A stretch of DNA of 64,000 nt from Flavobacterium agrisoli (GTDB lineage: Bacteria > Bacteroidota > Bacteroidia > Flavobacteriales > Flavobacteriaceae), in the NCBI RefSeq assembly GCF_016522065.1, contig NZ_JAEHFV010000008.1, positions 46,754 to 110,753 of the forward strand. The letters are read 5' to 3'. Positions 8,697 through 18,490 of this stretch are shown here, piece by piece. Position 1 is the stretch's first letter; the number at the start of each line of letters is the position of its first letter. A program made the position numbers and the translations under genes. The notes beneath the pieces were generated by a model. That model did no database searches, was not told where the DNA came from, and saw only the letters and a list, made by a program, of their open reading frames with translations.

Positions 8697-9575
8697 ATGA
8701 AAAAAGCACAAAATTTGGCCCGAAAAAAAAGTGTAAGTCAAAATATCGCTTTTACCATTTTTAGCCTAATCAGTTATGCTATTGTGGCTTTATTAGTGGT
8801 GATTTTAGCTTTTATCGTTATCAAAGGGATGGGCGTAATTAGTTGGGAATTTATTACCGAAATGCCTAAAAACGGCATGACCGAAGGAGGTATTTTTCCT
8901 GCTATTGTCGGAACCTTGTGTTTGGTTGGTGTGAGTATGGTTTTTGCATTTCCGATTGGAATTTTAGCGGCAATTTACATGAACGAATACGTAAAAGATG
9001 GTTGGGTAAAACAAATTATCAAGCAAATGACCAATAATTTAGCAGGAGTTCCCTCTATCGTTTTTGGCCTTTTCGGAATGGCTTTGTTTGTTAATAAATT
9101 GGGATTTGGCGATTCGATTCTCGCCGGCGGACTAACCTTAGGATTATTAGTGTTGCCCGTAGTAATTCGAACGACAGAAGAGGCTTTAAAAGCCATTGAC
9201 GATTCGTTCCGACAAGCCAGTACAGGTTTGGGCGCAAGCAAGTGGCAAACAACCAGTCAAGTGGTTTTTCCTATTGCTTTTCCGAATATCATCACCGGTT
9301 TGATTTTGTCTATAGGAAGGGTTTCGGGCGAAACCGCTCCTATTTTATTTACTGTAGCAGCGTATTTTTTGCCTAAATTACCAACTTCTATTTTTGATCA
9401 AGCTATGGCTTTACCCTACCATTTGTACGTAATTGCTACCAGCGGAACCAATATCGAAGCGTCTCGTGCTATGGCGTATGGAACGGCACTTGTTTTAATT
9501 GTTATCGTATTAATTTCCAATTTACTGGCCAATGCGCTTCGTAAATATTTCGGAAAAAAAGTAAAAATGAACTAG
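8697..9575 (+). CDS. pstA: Phosphate ABC permease PstA
   Basis: A 292-residue inner-membrane permease with about six hydrophobic segments. The cytoplasmic EAA loop reads [20 protein letters not shown] and would contact PstB. The ATG at 8697 lies one base past the pstC stop and matches the expected family start; an in-frame ATG at 8655 lies inside pstC and is rejected. pstB starts one base after the pstA stop, so pstC-pstA-pstB are almost certainly co-transcribed and translationally linked. Confidence 0.95.
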   Translation: MKKAQNLARKKSVSQNIAFTIFSLISYAIVALLVVILAFIVIKGMGVISWEFITEMPKNGMTEGGIFPAIVGTLCLVGVSMVFAFPIGILAAIYMNEYVKDGWVKQIIKQMTNNLAGVPSIVFGLFGMALFVNKLGFGDSILAGGLTLGLLVLPVVIRTTEEALKAIDDSFRQASTGLGASKWQTTSQVVFPIAFPNIITGLILSIGRVSGETAPILFTVAAYFLPKLPTSIFDQAMALPYHLYVIATSGTNIEASRAMAYGTALVLIVIVLISNLLANALRKYFGKKVKMN

Positions 9576-9576
9576 A

Positions 9577-10329
9577 ATGCACAAAATAGAAACTAAAAAC
9601 GTTAATTTTTTCTACGGAGAAAATCACGCCTTACACGATATTTCGTTGGCCATGAAAGCCAATACCATCACAGCCTTAATCGGACCCTCAGGCTGTGGTA
9701 AATCGACCTATTTGCGATTGCTTAATCGAATGAATGATTTAATTGATGGCACCCGTTTGGAAGGTGAAATTTTGATTGATGGCGAAAATATTTACGATAA
9801 AAATACCAATGCCTACGATTTGAGAAAAAATGTAGGGATGGTGTTTCAAAAACCAAATCCTTTTCCAAAATCTATTTTTGAAAATGTTGCTTACGGATTA
9901 AAAGTAAATGGCATTACCGATAAAGCGGTAATCGAAGAACGCGTTCATACTTCCATTCAGCAGGTGGCTTTATGGGATGAGGTGAAAGACAAACTGAAAA
10001 AATCGGCATTTGAACTTTCGGGAGGACAACAACAACGTTTGTGTATTGCGCGTGCTTTGGCTGTGCAACCATCGGTATTGTTGATGGACGAACCCACTTC
10101 GGCATTAGATCCTATCTCGACTTCTAAAATAGAAGAATTATTATTCGAATTGAAAAACAAATACACTATAGTAATTGTAACGCACAACATGCAACAAGCT
10201 GCCCGTGCGAGTGATAATACCGCCTTTTTTTATATGGGAAGGTTAATTGAAATGGATAAAACCAAAACTATTTTCACCAAACCAAATCAAAAACAAACCG
10301 AAGATTACATCACCGGCCGATTTGGTTAA
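9577..10329 (+). CDS. pstB: Phosphate ABC transporter ATPase PstB
   Basis: A 250-residue ABC ATPase with Walker [10 protein letters not shown] (about 37-45), a Q-loop near [12 protein letters not shown], the ABC signature LSGGQQQR, Walker [14 protein letters not shown] and the switch histidine in VTHNM. The sequence between Q-loop and signature ([15 protein letters not shown]) is characteristic of PstB. It couples ATP hydrolysis to phosphate import through PstC/PstA. All catalytic motifs are intact, and phoU follows after 37 nt. Confidence 0.97.
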   Translation: MHKIETKNVNFFYGENHALHDISLAMKANTITALIGPSGCGKSTYLRLLNRMNDLIDGTRLEGEILIDGENIYDKNTNAYDLRKNVGMVFQKPNPFPKSIFENVAYGLKVNGITDKAVIEERVHTSIQQVALWDEVKDKLKKSAFELSGGQQQRLCIARALAVQPSVLLMDEPTSALDPISTSKIEELLFELKNKYTIVIVTHNMQQAARASDNTAFFYMGRLIEMDKTKTIFTKPNQKQTEDYITGRFG

Positions 10330-10366
10330 TAGCAGGTTTTAAAGTTGAATTTTAAAAATAAACACA

Positions 10367-11053
10367 ATGACAATACCTTTTGAAGTTGAATTAGAAAAAT
10401 TAAAAAATACGATTATTAAAATTGCCGATTTGGCCGAACAACAAGTAACCGAAGCTACGGCTACTTTATTAGCAGAGTCAAAACCCGAAAATAAAGTAAT
10501 CAAACGAACCGAAGATAAAATCGATAAATTGGATGTAAAAATTGATCAAATTTGTCAAAAAATCTTCGCTTTAAAACAACCTGTGGCCTCCGATTTGCGC
10601 TTTATCATGTCGGCTATGCAAATTAGTAACGAAATAGAACGCATAGGCGATTTGTCGATGAGTGTGGTGAAAAAGACCAAAAAAATCAATGACAAACACG
10701 ATTTGATAAAACGTTTCGGAATTGATGAGGTTTGCAAACAAATCGTGGCCATCAACCAAAAAGCCAACGAATGTTTTATCAGCCGAAACGAAAATACCAT
10801 TGGTGAAATATTCATCTTAAATAAAAGCATCAAAAATAAAACCAGCGAAGCCATCCACGAAATCATTGCAGTGATGAAAACCAATTCGAAAACCGTGGTT
10901 TCCGGTACCCATTTGATTATTGTATTAAAACATTTGGAGCGCATTTCGGAACATTGTACCAATATAGCCGAATATGTGTATTTTATGATAAATGCCAAAA
11001 TAATCAAACACGATAAGTTAGGCGATATTGAAGGTTTAGAAGGAGAAGAATAA
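10367..11053 (+). CDS. phoU: Phosphate signalling protein PhoU
   Basis: A 228-residue all-helical protein made of two PhoU three-helix repeats (about 10-100 and 115-215). The repeat signature appears as SAMQISNEIERIGDLSMSVV in the first half and LKHLERISEHCTNIAEYVYF in the second, with the metal-binding acidic/His residues. PhoU links Pst transport status to the PhoR kinase and prevents toxic phosphate uptake. It is last in the pstCAB-phoU operon and is followed by a clear terminator. Confidence 0.95.
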   Translation: MTIPFEVELEKLKNTIIKIADLAEQQVTEATATLLAESKPENKVIKRTEDKIDKLDVKIDQICQKIFALKQPVASDLRFIMSAMQISNEIERIGDLSMSVVKKTKKINDKHDLIKRFGIDEVCKQIVAINQKANECFISRNENTIGEIFILNKSIKNKTSEAIHEIIAVMKTNSKTVVSGTHLIIVLKHLERISEHCTNIAEYVYFMINAKIIKHDKLGDIEGLEGEE

Positions 11054-11058
11054 AAGAA

Positions 11059-11096
11059 AAAGCGTTAGGTTCTGATGATGAACGTAACGCTTTTTT
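11059..11096 (+). terminator. Terminator after phoU
   Basis: AGCGTTAGGTTC (11061-11072) pairs, with one mismatch, with GAACGTAACGCT (11080-11091), followed by six T. It separates the pst operon from the convergent glycosyltransferase gene. Confidence 0.8.
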
Positions 11097-11121
11097 CGAT
11101 TGGAAGGCAAAGAATTAATAA

Positions 11122-12198
11122 TTAACTAGGCTTTTCAAAAACAGTAAATAAAGTTTCCCAATCAATTTGGGAATGCAGTTTGGGTAATCCTTCAAAAGTA
11201 TCAATTTTGGAAACTTGTTCCATACAAAAATCATCTTGCAAAGCATACGGAACGAGTTTTTCTTCTTGTAATTTTTCGGCTAGATACACTTGCTCGTATT
11301 GACCAGGAGTAGGGATAAAAAAGGCCTTTTTTTCCAATTTCACTAAATCCATTATGGTGGTATAACCCGAACGGCAAACTATTTTATCACTTTCATTAAA
11401 AGTTTGTTCAAGTTGTTTGGTGTTCATATAATTGTAAAAAGTAATATGATCCACTTGTTCTTTTACTTGGTTTTTTTCGACAATACCTTTTATAAAAACC
11501 ACTTTTCCGGTGTATTTTAAAAGTTCGGCTTTGAGTTTGTCTTCTAGCAAACTGCGTTGCGGCTCAGGACCGGATAAAATCACCATTAAATCGTATTGTT
11601 TGTCGATTTCCTTCTTTTTCATTCGGCTCAACGGACCGATGTATTTTAATTTTAAAGAATTGCTTTTTACATGGCCTAAATCGCCTGTTAAATTGGGTTT
11701 TCCGGCTAAATCGGGTACCCAGCATTCGTTGTATTTTTTTATAAAATGTTGGTGCCATTTACTAGTTAACCAAGTGGTGTTTCCGGTTAAAACATTCAGT
11801 TGGTGGGTAATGAAAACCGAAGGAACTTTCGAACTAAAAACACCCAAACGATTGTCGGAGATAATGCCTTCAATTCCGTATTTTTTTACCCATTTGTTAA
11901 TTAACCGTTTCTCATCTAAAACCGCTTCAATCATTTTGGGTGAATTTTTAATCAATTTCCATTTGAAATTTTTACCATTTTTGGCGTATTCAATTTGATA
12001 AGAAGGCAGTGTTAAAGCTTGAATATAAGGGAATTCTTTTTTTAATAATTCTAATGCAATTCCGTCTGAGGCAATAATCGGAATGTAATTGTTTTCTTGT
12101 AGGGCTTTGATAATCGGAATGCAGCGTGTAGCATGACCAAGCCCCCAATTTAAAGGTGCAACTAATATGGTTTTATTTGTAGGACCAATTTGGTTCAT
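11122..12198 (-). CDS. MurG/GT28-like glycosyltransferase
   Basis: A 358-residue GT-B fold protein. The N-terminal half begins with the glycine-rich loop PLNWGLGHATRCIPI, typical of MurG/UDP-glycosyltransferase-like enzymes. The C-terminal half contains VCRSGYTTIMDLVKLEKKAFFIPTPGQYEQVYLAE, laid out like the donor-nucleotide site of GT28 enzymes (split here as VCRSGYTTIMDLV and FIPTPGQYEQVYLA). No signal peptide or membrane helix, so it should act at the cytoplasmic membrane face on a lipid or sugar acceptor. It is not MurG itself, and the acceptor is unknown. It stands alone, convergent with phoU. Confidence 0.75.
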   Translation of the reverse strand: MNQIGPTNKTILVAPLNWGLGHATRCIPIIKALQENNYIPIIASDGIALELLKKEFPYIQALTLPSYQIEYAKNGKNFKWKLIKNSPKMIEAVLDEKRLINKWVKKYGIEGIISDNRLGVFSSKVPSVFITHQLNVLTGNTTWLTSKWHQHFIKKYNECWVPDLAGKPNLTGDLGHVKSNSLKLKYIGPLSRMKKKEIDKQYDLMVILSGPEPQRSLLEDKLKAELLKYTGKVVFIKGIVEKNQVKEQVDHITFYNYMNTKQLEQTFNESDKIVCRSGYTTIMDLVKLEKKAFFIPTPGQYEQVYLAEKLQEEKLVPYALQDDFCMEQVSKIDTFEGLPKLHSQIDWETLFTVFEKPS

Positions 12199-12300
12199 AG
12201 TTTAAAAATTGAATTAAAGGTAATTTAAAGTTACATTTAAACTGTTTCAAGCATATTTTTTTAAGATTACTAAACGATTAAGATTCACGGTTTTTCTGCC

Positions 12301-15300
12301 CTAAAAATACGCTCGAAGTTGCACACTTCCGGTATGGATGGTGTTGCTTGTGGCCGCTTTTCGTCCCTGATAATTAACGTTAACGTCTAAAAATTGTGTA
12401 ATGTTTTTCTGAATCAAACAGCGCCAAACTAAGTTTTGCCCCGCCTGTAATCCTTCCAACATTTGAAAGCCTACAGCCGATAATTCGTTACCTTTAAATT
12501 TGTTTTCGTATAAAGAAAATTCGCCATTGAGTGTTACTTTTTTAGTACCAGCATACGAAAAAGAAGTTCCTAATCGGTGTTGTTGTAGGGTTTCGAAAGC
12601 ACCAATTTGATTGTTTTTTTGGGTGTGTTCGTAAAAGAAATCCAAACTGCTGCTTTTAGAAAAAACGTAACTCACTTTAGGCGCCAATTGGTAGCCATTA
12701 ATGCGGTAATTTTTATCGACAAAATCAGCCGATTCTAACGTGGTAAAAATGCTTTTGGTGAAAAAACCCAATAGCCACGTTTTTTGCAACAAATGGTTGT
12801 ATTGCAATTGATGCGAGCTGTTTTTGGTGGCTTGCGACCCAATATTAAGCAAACTCTTGGTTTGATTTTGTAAATACGTATAGGTTACCGAATGGTTTTG
12901 TTTGCCCCGATTATAAAACAAACTATTACGAATGCTGCTGTTTAATCCCAATGCATTTTCTGCATCTAAATCAAACGGATTCAATTCAAATTTAGAGCCG
13001 TCGTTTTTTACTTTTCGTTCCAAAAGCAAGGCGGTTTGGTTGTAAAAATGGGATAGTATTTTTTGAAAACCTGTTTTGTTTTGCCATTGCGAAGGGTTGA
13101 AAGTGAGTGATTGCGAAAATTTATTTTGATTGGTTTTGATGTAAACCCGATTGGGTAAAAATACCCGAATATATTGTGCTTGATCCTGAAATGCAGCAAC
13201 TTCAAACTCCTCTAATTCTTGTGTGCCATTGCCGTTATAATCAATCCAAGTGTAAACGCCTTGACCAACTGGGACTTCTACATAAGTGAACTCTTGCTGT
13301 GGTAATGTTCCTGAGGTGGTTTCGTATAAAGTGGTACTCAACAACAATTGATTAAACCAGCGGTCGTTATACAACACACGCGAATTTAAAGAGGAAACCG
13401 AAGGCTGATTGGTCTCTTCATAATGCAGCGTTCTGTAATGGGCATAAACCGATAAATCACTTTTTGAAGTTTGTAAAATTCGAGATTTGATTTGCCAACT
13501 ATTCGAACGGTTAACACGTTGTAAAATATTATTTTGTACACTATCGTTAACGCGATTCAAATAACCTAATTCTACAAAAACTTTCGTGCTGTCACCACGA
13601 CCGGCAAAGAAACTGTATTCCGAAAAACGTTGGCTTAACGGGGTAACGGTTTGTGTAATGTTGTTTTTTTGTTGATTGTCTTCATTCCGGATTTTGGAGC
13701 TTATCCAATTTTTATTCCATTGGTACTGAAGTTTACTGTTGTTTCGTAAAAACTGCGAATTATTAGGTTCTCCTCGACTTTTTAAATAACTTCCTTTTGT
13801 GTCAAAATACCAATGTTTGCTTTGAAAATTACCCCAAACCGAATGACGATTTCCGTTGTAATAGGTTCCCAAATCCAATTTCTCGAAACTATAATTGAAA
13901 TGTGCCGATACGGTGGCCGATGGTAGCCAAGCAAATTGCAAACCCGAATTTAGTAAACTTTGATTGCCCGAAAGCAAGGTCGAAATGTTCCAGTCACGAC
14001 TAAACTCAATAGTATACAAGCGTTCAACCGACTGAAAATTTTCTTGAACAAATTGGTAATTAGCATACGCATCTAAATTCCATTTTCCGGTAAAAAAACG
14101 ATGTTTACTGCGAATGTTTCCGGCTAGCCCCGTATTGTTAGCGTCGTCTAAATTCGAATACAAATTCAAATCGTTATTGCTCACACCCAATTCGAAATTT
14201 ATATCGGTTTTTTCAGCCGATTGGTATCCGCCAAAAAAAGTCGCCACTTGTTTTTTTATGGGTGCAATTAGTTTGATAACTGGCGCATAATTCCCTTGTG
14301 AAATGCCATCAATAGGTGCTATATATTCATAAATGCGGTTAACGGTGGTGTTGCTTTGTAAGACATAATTTCCGAAGCCAGTGCCGACTAAAGAAAATTT
14401 CACATTGTAAAGCACTTGTGCCGTATCATCGGAATATTCGAATATTTCTTGACCGTCTTGAATGGTTTTTTTATATAAAACTGCATTTTCGGTATAAGTT
14501 TCTTCGTAAGCCGAAGGGGCTATCATCAAATCTGGATTGTCTCCAGCTTGGGCTAAAATAGCGGTTTGTTCGAGTGTTAAATTTTGTTGAAGCGGTTGGT
14601 TCTTTAAGTCGTTTTCCGAATAAAGGTACGAACCAAAATTCCATTTTCCAGTAGTGTGTTTGACTCCGTTGTAAGTAACAAATCGGGTGTAATTTTGTTG
14701 ACTGTATTGGTATTCAACACTAATTCGCATTTCAGAAGTAATGGTAAACAAAGAGGTAAACGTGATTTCACCAGCATTGTAATCAATAGTATACTGATTG
14801 TTTTCGCCTCGGGTCAGCAGCGTTCCGTTTACATACACTCGCTCCGATCCCGAAACTACTAAAACATACAATTCACCATTTTGACCAATTAATTTATAAG
14901 GACCTTGATTGCCTTCCTGACCCACAAAATCACTTTTGGCATATTGTCCTCTAACCAAAGAAGCAGAGGCAAAGGCATTGGTTTTGCTTTTTTCTGTTTC
15001 CCAATCAACGTTAAGAGCCAAACCTTGTACTTTTTTTGTAAAGCGTAAAAACGAACTGCTGTTGTTTTCTAAGAAAATATCGCCCGCTCTAATGGACCAA
15101 CTATCGGTAAATAATTCCATGAAAATGTTGTCGAATTGATCTAGTTTTTGCGAATAACCACCGTCTTGAAGCGGAATGTTACTGTCTTGTAAAGAGGTTC
15201 TTAAACTAACTTTGTCCGAAATTTTTCCGGTGATTTGAAGGTCTAAGTTTGAATTGACAACCGAATTTTGATTATTGCCAATCGTCAATCCACGGCTGAT

Positions 15301-15723
15301 GCTTCCTGAAGTAGTCAATCCATCAAAAGGAGTGAGAATGTTTTTGGGAGGTTCAATTTCGTATAAAGTTCCCGTTACGGCATCATTGCTAATAATTTGA
15401 TTGGAATTATAAGTACCGTATTCTTTGGTTAGAAAATCGGGATATAGCAAATAATAAACAGTAACGGAGTCGGTTTGAGCACGAAGTTTTTCGGTTAAAA
15501 ATACAGCAGCTTTCGTGAAATCAACTGCGTAAAAATGGGGAGCAATCGTGTTTTGGTTCGCATCTTTAATTTCGAAATAACTGGCGTTTATACTGGTTTT
15601 TTCTAAATAAAGGGTATCTAAAGTGGTGGCAAAGGTACTGCTTTTGTATAGCGATTCGTGTTCTTGAGCCGTAAGCCCCAAACAGCGAAACAAAACAACA
15701 AATAAGAGTACTTTTTGCAACAT
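12301..15723 (-). CDS. Very large outer-membrane beta-barrel-like protein of unknown function
   Basis: 1140 residues from the ATG at 15723, which opens a signal peptide (MLQKVLLFVVLF to LTAQ); an earlier in-frame ATG at 15747 would bury it. The N-terminal roughly 350 residues are beta-rich, with a conserved-looking block SGSERVYVNGTLLTRGE. The rest alternates polar and aromatic residues like a many-stranded barrel and ends in LRAYF, a typical terminal aromatic. Near residue 850 there is an EF-hand-like loop, DYNGNGTQELEEFE, suggesting calcium binding. I do not recognise a characterised family. It is likely surface-exposed; a role in secretion or envelope structure would be a guess. Confidence 0.7.
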   Translation of the reverse strand: MLQKVLLFVVLFRCLGLTAQEHESLYKSSTFATTLDTLYLEKTSINASYFEIKDANQNTIAPHFYAVDFTKAAVFLTEKLRAQTDSVTVYYLLYPDFLTKEYGTYNSNQIISNDAVTGTLYEIEPPKNILTPFDGLTTSGSISRGLTIGNNQNSVVNSNLDLQITGKISDKVSLRTSLQDSNIPLQDGGYSQKLDQFDNIFMELFTDSWSIRAGDIFLENNSSSFLRFTKKVQGLALNVDWETEKSKTNAFASASLVRGQYAKSDFVGQEGNQGPYKLIGQNGELYVLVVSGSERVYVNGTLLTRGENNQYTIDYNAGEITFTSLFTITSEMRISVEYQYSQQNYTRFVTYNGVKHTTGKWNFGSYLYSENDLKNQPLQQNLTLEQTAILAQAGDNPDLMIAPSAYEETYTENAVLYKKTIQDGQEIFEYSDDTAQVLYNVKFSLVGTGFGNYVLQSNTTVNRIYEYIAPIDGISQGNYAPVIKLIAPIKKQVATFFGGYQSAEKTDINFELGVSNNDLNLYSNLDDANNTGLAGNIRSKHRFFTGKWNLDAYANYQFVQENFQSVERLYTIEFSRDWNISTLLSGNQSLLNSGLQFAWLPSATVSAHFNYSFEKLDLGTYYNGNRHSVWGNFQSKHWYFDTKGSYLKSRGEPNNSQFLRNNSKLQYQWNKNWISSKIRNEDNQQKNNITQTVTPLSQRFSEYSFFAGRGDSTKVFVELGYLNRVNDSVQNNILQRVNRSNSWQIKSRILQTSKSDLSVYAHYRTLHYEETNQPSVSSLNSRVLYNDRWFNQLLLSTTLYETTSGTLPQQEFTYVEVPVGQGVYTWIDYNGNGTQELEEFEVAAFQDQAQYIRVFLPNRVYIKTNQNKFSQSLTFNPSQWQNKTGFQKILSHFYNQTALLLERKVKNDGSKFELNPFDLDAENALGLNSSIRNSLFYNRGKQNHSVTYTYLQNQTKSLLNIGSQATKNSSHQLQYNHLLQKTWLLGFFTKSIFTTLESADFVDKNYRINGYQLAPKVSYVFSKSSSLDFFYEHTQKNNQIGAFETLQQHRLGTSFSYAGTKKVTLNGEFSLYENKFKGNELSAVGFQMLEGLQAGQNLVWRCLIQKNITQFLDVNVNYQGRKAATSNTIHTGSVQLRAYF

Positions 15724-15778
15724 AAATATACAACTCCAAAAATTCAAAAGTAGTGTTTAAAACGCTAAATTACGTAAC

Positions 15779-15812
15779 TAAAAAAGGGTTTTGCCCGATA
15801 AGCAAAACCCTT
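15779..15812 (-). terminator. Terminator after the aspartate kinase gene
   Basis: AAGGGTTTTGC (15784-15794) and GCAAAACCCTT (15802-15812) are perfectly complementary. On the minus strand the stem is followed by a T-run, so it ends the aspartate kinase transcript. Confidence 0.85.
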
Positions 15813-15841
15813 CATGAATTGATAATTATCCAACTACAAGT

Positions 15842-17101
15842 TTAATTGATTTCCTTAGTGATAATTTGCATGGTTTCGCGACTTACTTGTTTTAGCAAAA
15901 CCGTTTTATTTGTTTCTACCATTTCTGCGGCTTCTTCGTTGAAATGACGAATGGTATATAAAGTAACATTTTCGGTAAATTCGACTTTGAATTTTTTAGA
16001 TAAAATCGAATTCAACTCGTTAAAATTTTCAAATTTATCTTCTACACAAACCGAAAAGCTAATAGCCGAATTCTGAATTAAATTCACTTTGATTTTGTAA
16101 TCGTGAAATAATTTGAAGATTTCACTAATGTTTTCTTCCATGATAAAAGAAAAATCAATTGAAGAAAGTGAAATTAAAAGTTGGTTTCGTTTTACGATAA
16201 AACAAGGGTAATACGGCTCTAAATCAACTCCTTTTGATACCGAAGTTCCCGGTAATAAAGGATTAATAAATGATTTTACGTATAACGGAATTTCTTTTTT
16301 CTGTAAAGGTTGCAACGTTTTTGGGTGAATAACCGACGCTCCGTAAAACGCCAATTCAATAGCTTCGCGGTACGAAATTTGGTTTAATAAACTTGCATTT
16401 TCAAAATAACGCGGGTCAGCATTCATTACACCAGGAACGTCTTTCCAAATGGTTACGCTTTCAGCATTTAAGCAATAGGCAAAAATAGCAGCCGTATAAT
16501 CTGAACCTTCGCGACCTAAAGTGGTGGTAAAGTTGTTTTCATCCGATCCCAAAAATCCTTGCGTAATGTTCAAGCTTTTGGTTTTGATGTTTTGTGCAAT
16601 GTTTTGTTGCGTGAGTTCCCAATCAACTTCGGCATCGCGATAGTTGGCATTGGTTTTTACAAAGTTACGGACATCAATCCATTGAGTGTCTATCCCCATA
16701 AAACTCATAAAATGGCTCAAAATAGTGGTGGAGATAATTTCTCCCATACTTACGATTTGGTCGTAAACAAAGTTGTAATTCGGCGATTTGTTGTGCGCTA
16801 AAAAATATTCTAAATCGGAAAAATGCGCTTGAACGGCTTCAAAAACGGCATGGTTTTCGTCGTCGAATAAATCCAATAAGATTTGATTGTGGTATTTTTT
16901 TATTTCTTGAACGGATGAACTCAGTTCAGCCGATTGTTCAAAATAATTTTTAATTACGACTTCTAAAGCATTGGTTGTTTTGCCCATTGCCGAAACGACA
17001 AGCAATACATCTTCATAGCCGGCTTTTTGCAAAACCTCGTATACGTTTCTAATTCCGTCAGCATCTTTTACCGATGCGCCACCAAATTTAAATACTCTCA
17101 T
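15842..17101 (-). CDS. Aspartate kinase
   Basis: A 419-residue monofunctional aspartokinase, first step of the Lys/Thr/Met pathway (aspartate to aspartyl-phosphate). The kinase domain starts with KFGGASV (family KFGGTSV) and contains LGREGSDYTAAIFA and the catalytic-region WKDVPGVMNADPR; the last roughly 120 residues look like paired ACT regulatory domains. There is no homoserine dehydrogenase fusion. The GNAT gene lies 23 nt upstream on the same strand and may be co-transcribed; a strong terminator follows. Confidence 0.9.
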   Translation of the reverse strand: MRVFKFGGASVKDADGIRNVYEVLQKAGYEDVLLVVSAMGKTTNALEVVIKNYFEQSAELSSSVQEIKKYHNQILLDLFDDENHAVFEAVQAHFSDLEYFLAHNKSPNYNFVYDQIVSMGEIISTTILSHFMSFMGIDTQWIDVRNFVKTNANYRDAEVDWELTQQNIAQNIKTKSLNITQGFLGSDENNFTTTLGREGSDYTAAIFAYCLNAESVTIWKDVPGVMNADPRYFENASLLNQISYREAIELAFYGASVIHPKTLQPLQKKEIPLYVKSFINPLLPGTSVSKGVDLEPYYPCFIVKRNQLLISLSSIDFSFIMEENISEIFKLFHDYKIKVNLIQNSAISFSVCVEDKFENFNELNSILSKKFKVEFTENVTLYTIRHFNEEAAEMVETNKTVLLKQVSRETMQIITKEIN

Positions 17102-17124
17102 TTTATTCCTTCTAAAATTTTAAA

Positions 17125-17601
17125 TCATTTTTTTTGGTTCAAAAATGCTGTAACGCCTTCTTGGTCTATTTGAACCACACGCCAGTCGTCAAACACTTTT
17201 GCTCCCGATTTTTCATAAAATTTAATTGCGGGTGTATTCCAATCCAAAACATTCCATTCTACTCGACGCACATCGTCTTTTTGAGCTTGTTTAAATATTT
17301 CGGTATACAATGCCATTCCAATTCCCAACCCTCGTTTGCTGTCTTTAACGATAAGGTCTTCTAGATGAATTGTTTTGCCTTTCCAGGTAGAATAGCGGTA
17401 ATAATACAAAGCAATGCCCACAATTTCTTGTGCTACTTCGGCAATAAAAACATGAAATAACGGATTAGCTCCAAAACCATCGCGTTCTAAATCGGCAACC
17501 GTAACTTCAACCGCATCCGGTTCTTTTTCGAATGTAGCCAATTCTTGAATTAAATCTAAGACACCAGGCATGTCTTGTATGTTGCCTTTTCGGATAATCA
17601 T
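17125..17601 (-). CDS. GNAT N-acetyltransferase, spermidine/diamine acetyltransferase-like
   Basis: 158 residues from the ATG at 17601 (MIIRKGNIQD); the longer frame to 17658 adds a non-conserved stretch. The acetyl-CoA loop reads SKRGLGIGMALY (family RxxGxG/A). LYYYRYSTWKGKTIHLEDL and EWNVLDWNTPAIKFYEKSGA resemble SSAT/thialysine acetyltransferases, so a polyamine or small amine substrate is plausible. A perfect TAnnTTTG element lies upstream at 17668-17675. It lies 23 nt before the aspartate kinase gene; no functional link is evident. Confidence 0.85.
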   Translation of the reverse strand: MIIRKGNIQDMPGVLDLIQELATFEKEPDAVEVTVADLERDGFGANPLFHVFIAEVAQEIVGIALYYYRYSTWKGKTIHLEDLIVKDSKRGLGIGMALYTEIFKQAQKDDVRRVEWNVLDWNTPAIKFYEKSGAKVFDDWRVVQIDQEGVTAFLNQKK

Positions 17602-17667
17602 CGTTGTTTTGAGTTTTAATGTGAAGCAGATGGACAATCTGTAAATTGAAAACCACAATTAAAGGGG

Positions 17668-17675
17668 CAAATATA
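17668..17675 (-). promoter_or_regulatory. -7 promoter element of the GNAT gene
   Basis: TATATTTG on the minus strand matches the Bacteroidota TAnnTTTG consensus and lies 66 nt upstream of the chosen ATG. Confidence 0.5.
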
Positions 17676-17813
17676 CTGTACACAAGTCAGATGAGCGGCT
17701 GTTTAACTTGTTTTTCACAAAATAGTGTTTTTTGTTATTTCGTGTTGTATTACTTGGTGTTTAAATGGGTTTGAGTGTTCATAATGAATAAAGTATAATT
17801 TGCTTAAACATAA

Positions 17814-17858
17814 AAAGGTTATTTCAATTCTAAAATCGAAATAACCCTTTGTATTTAA
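17814..17858 (-). terminator. Terminator after the TerB-like gene
   Basis: On the minus strand GGTTATTTC and GAAATAACC form a 9-bp stem followed by a short T-run. Confidence 0.7.
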
Positions 17859-17869
17859 AGTGCATTATT

Positions 17870-18301
17870 TTATTTGTGCATGTGTTGCATTTCGTAAATA
17901 AAGGTGTCTAAATCTACTTTTTTATCAACTAAAGACAATGCTTTGGCAATAATATAATTAACATTGCTTGGGGTAAAGCCCAAACCAACACCAATTTTGC
18001 GAAGCATGATTTCTTGTTTGTCTTCCAAATGATGATCGGCATGTACCATGCGCGCTAAATCGTACAAACGCTCTAAACGTTGTGTGTGTAAATAAGGTGG
18101 GTTAATAGGGTATTTTAAAGGATCAGAAAGAATTTCTACGTATTCTGCATCTGAAATTTCAAGTTGAGAAGCCAATTTGTCCAAAAAGTCTTTTTCTTGC
18201 GGATGTAAAATTCCGTCGGCTAATGCTACACGAACAATAGCTGAAAAATGACCTTTATTACGTTGTTTGAATTCGCTATCAAATAAATCTGAAAATGACA
18301 T
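17870..18301 (-). CDS. TerB-like (tellurite-resistance TerB family) protein
   Basis: 143 residues from the ATG at 18301 (MSFSDLFDSEF), preferred over one at 18325 because the TATCTTTG promoter element lies at 18323-18330. The core (about 20-105) is helical with the TerB/DjlA-type signature VALADGILHPQEKDFLDKLA and an acidic tail of the motif. Despite the family name there is no ter operon here, and tellurite resistance should not be assumed; single TerB proteins in Bacteroidota have no settled function. No signal peptide, so probably cytoplasmic. Confidence 0.75.
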   Translation of the reverse strand: MSFSDLFDSEFKQRNKGHFSAIVRVALADGILHPQEKDFLDKLASQLEISDAEYVEILSDPLKYPINPPYLHTQRLERLYDLARMVHADHHLEDKQEIMLRKIGVGLGFTPSNVNYIIAKALSLVDKKVDLDTFIYEMQHMHK

Positions 18302-18322
18302 AATTAATAAGTTTTTATGCCG

Positions 18323-18330
18323 CAAAGATA
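18323..18330 (-). promoter_or_regulatory. -7 promoter element of the TerB-like gene
   Basis: TATCTTTG on the minus strand is a perfect TAnnTTTG match, 22 nt upstream of the ATG at 18301, which argues against the longer start at 18325. Confidence 0.6.
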
Positions 18331-18490
18331 ATTCTATTTTTAAATTTATAATTTTAATTTCTTTATAAATTTTACAGCATTTAATAGGTTAAAATACGAT
18401 AATTTAGGGCGTATTTAGCCCAAATTGGTATTCGTTTTTCAAAATAAATTGTAAGTTTACAACCCCTTATCATTTTTAAATTAAGTACCT

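Noticed and set aside
14656..15139. Plus-strand frames inside the giant outer-membrane protein gene
   Set aside because: They are reverse-strand shadows of a continuous coding sequence and show no domain.
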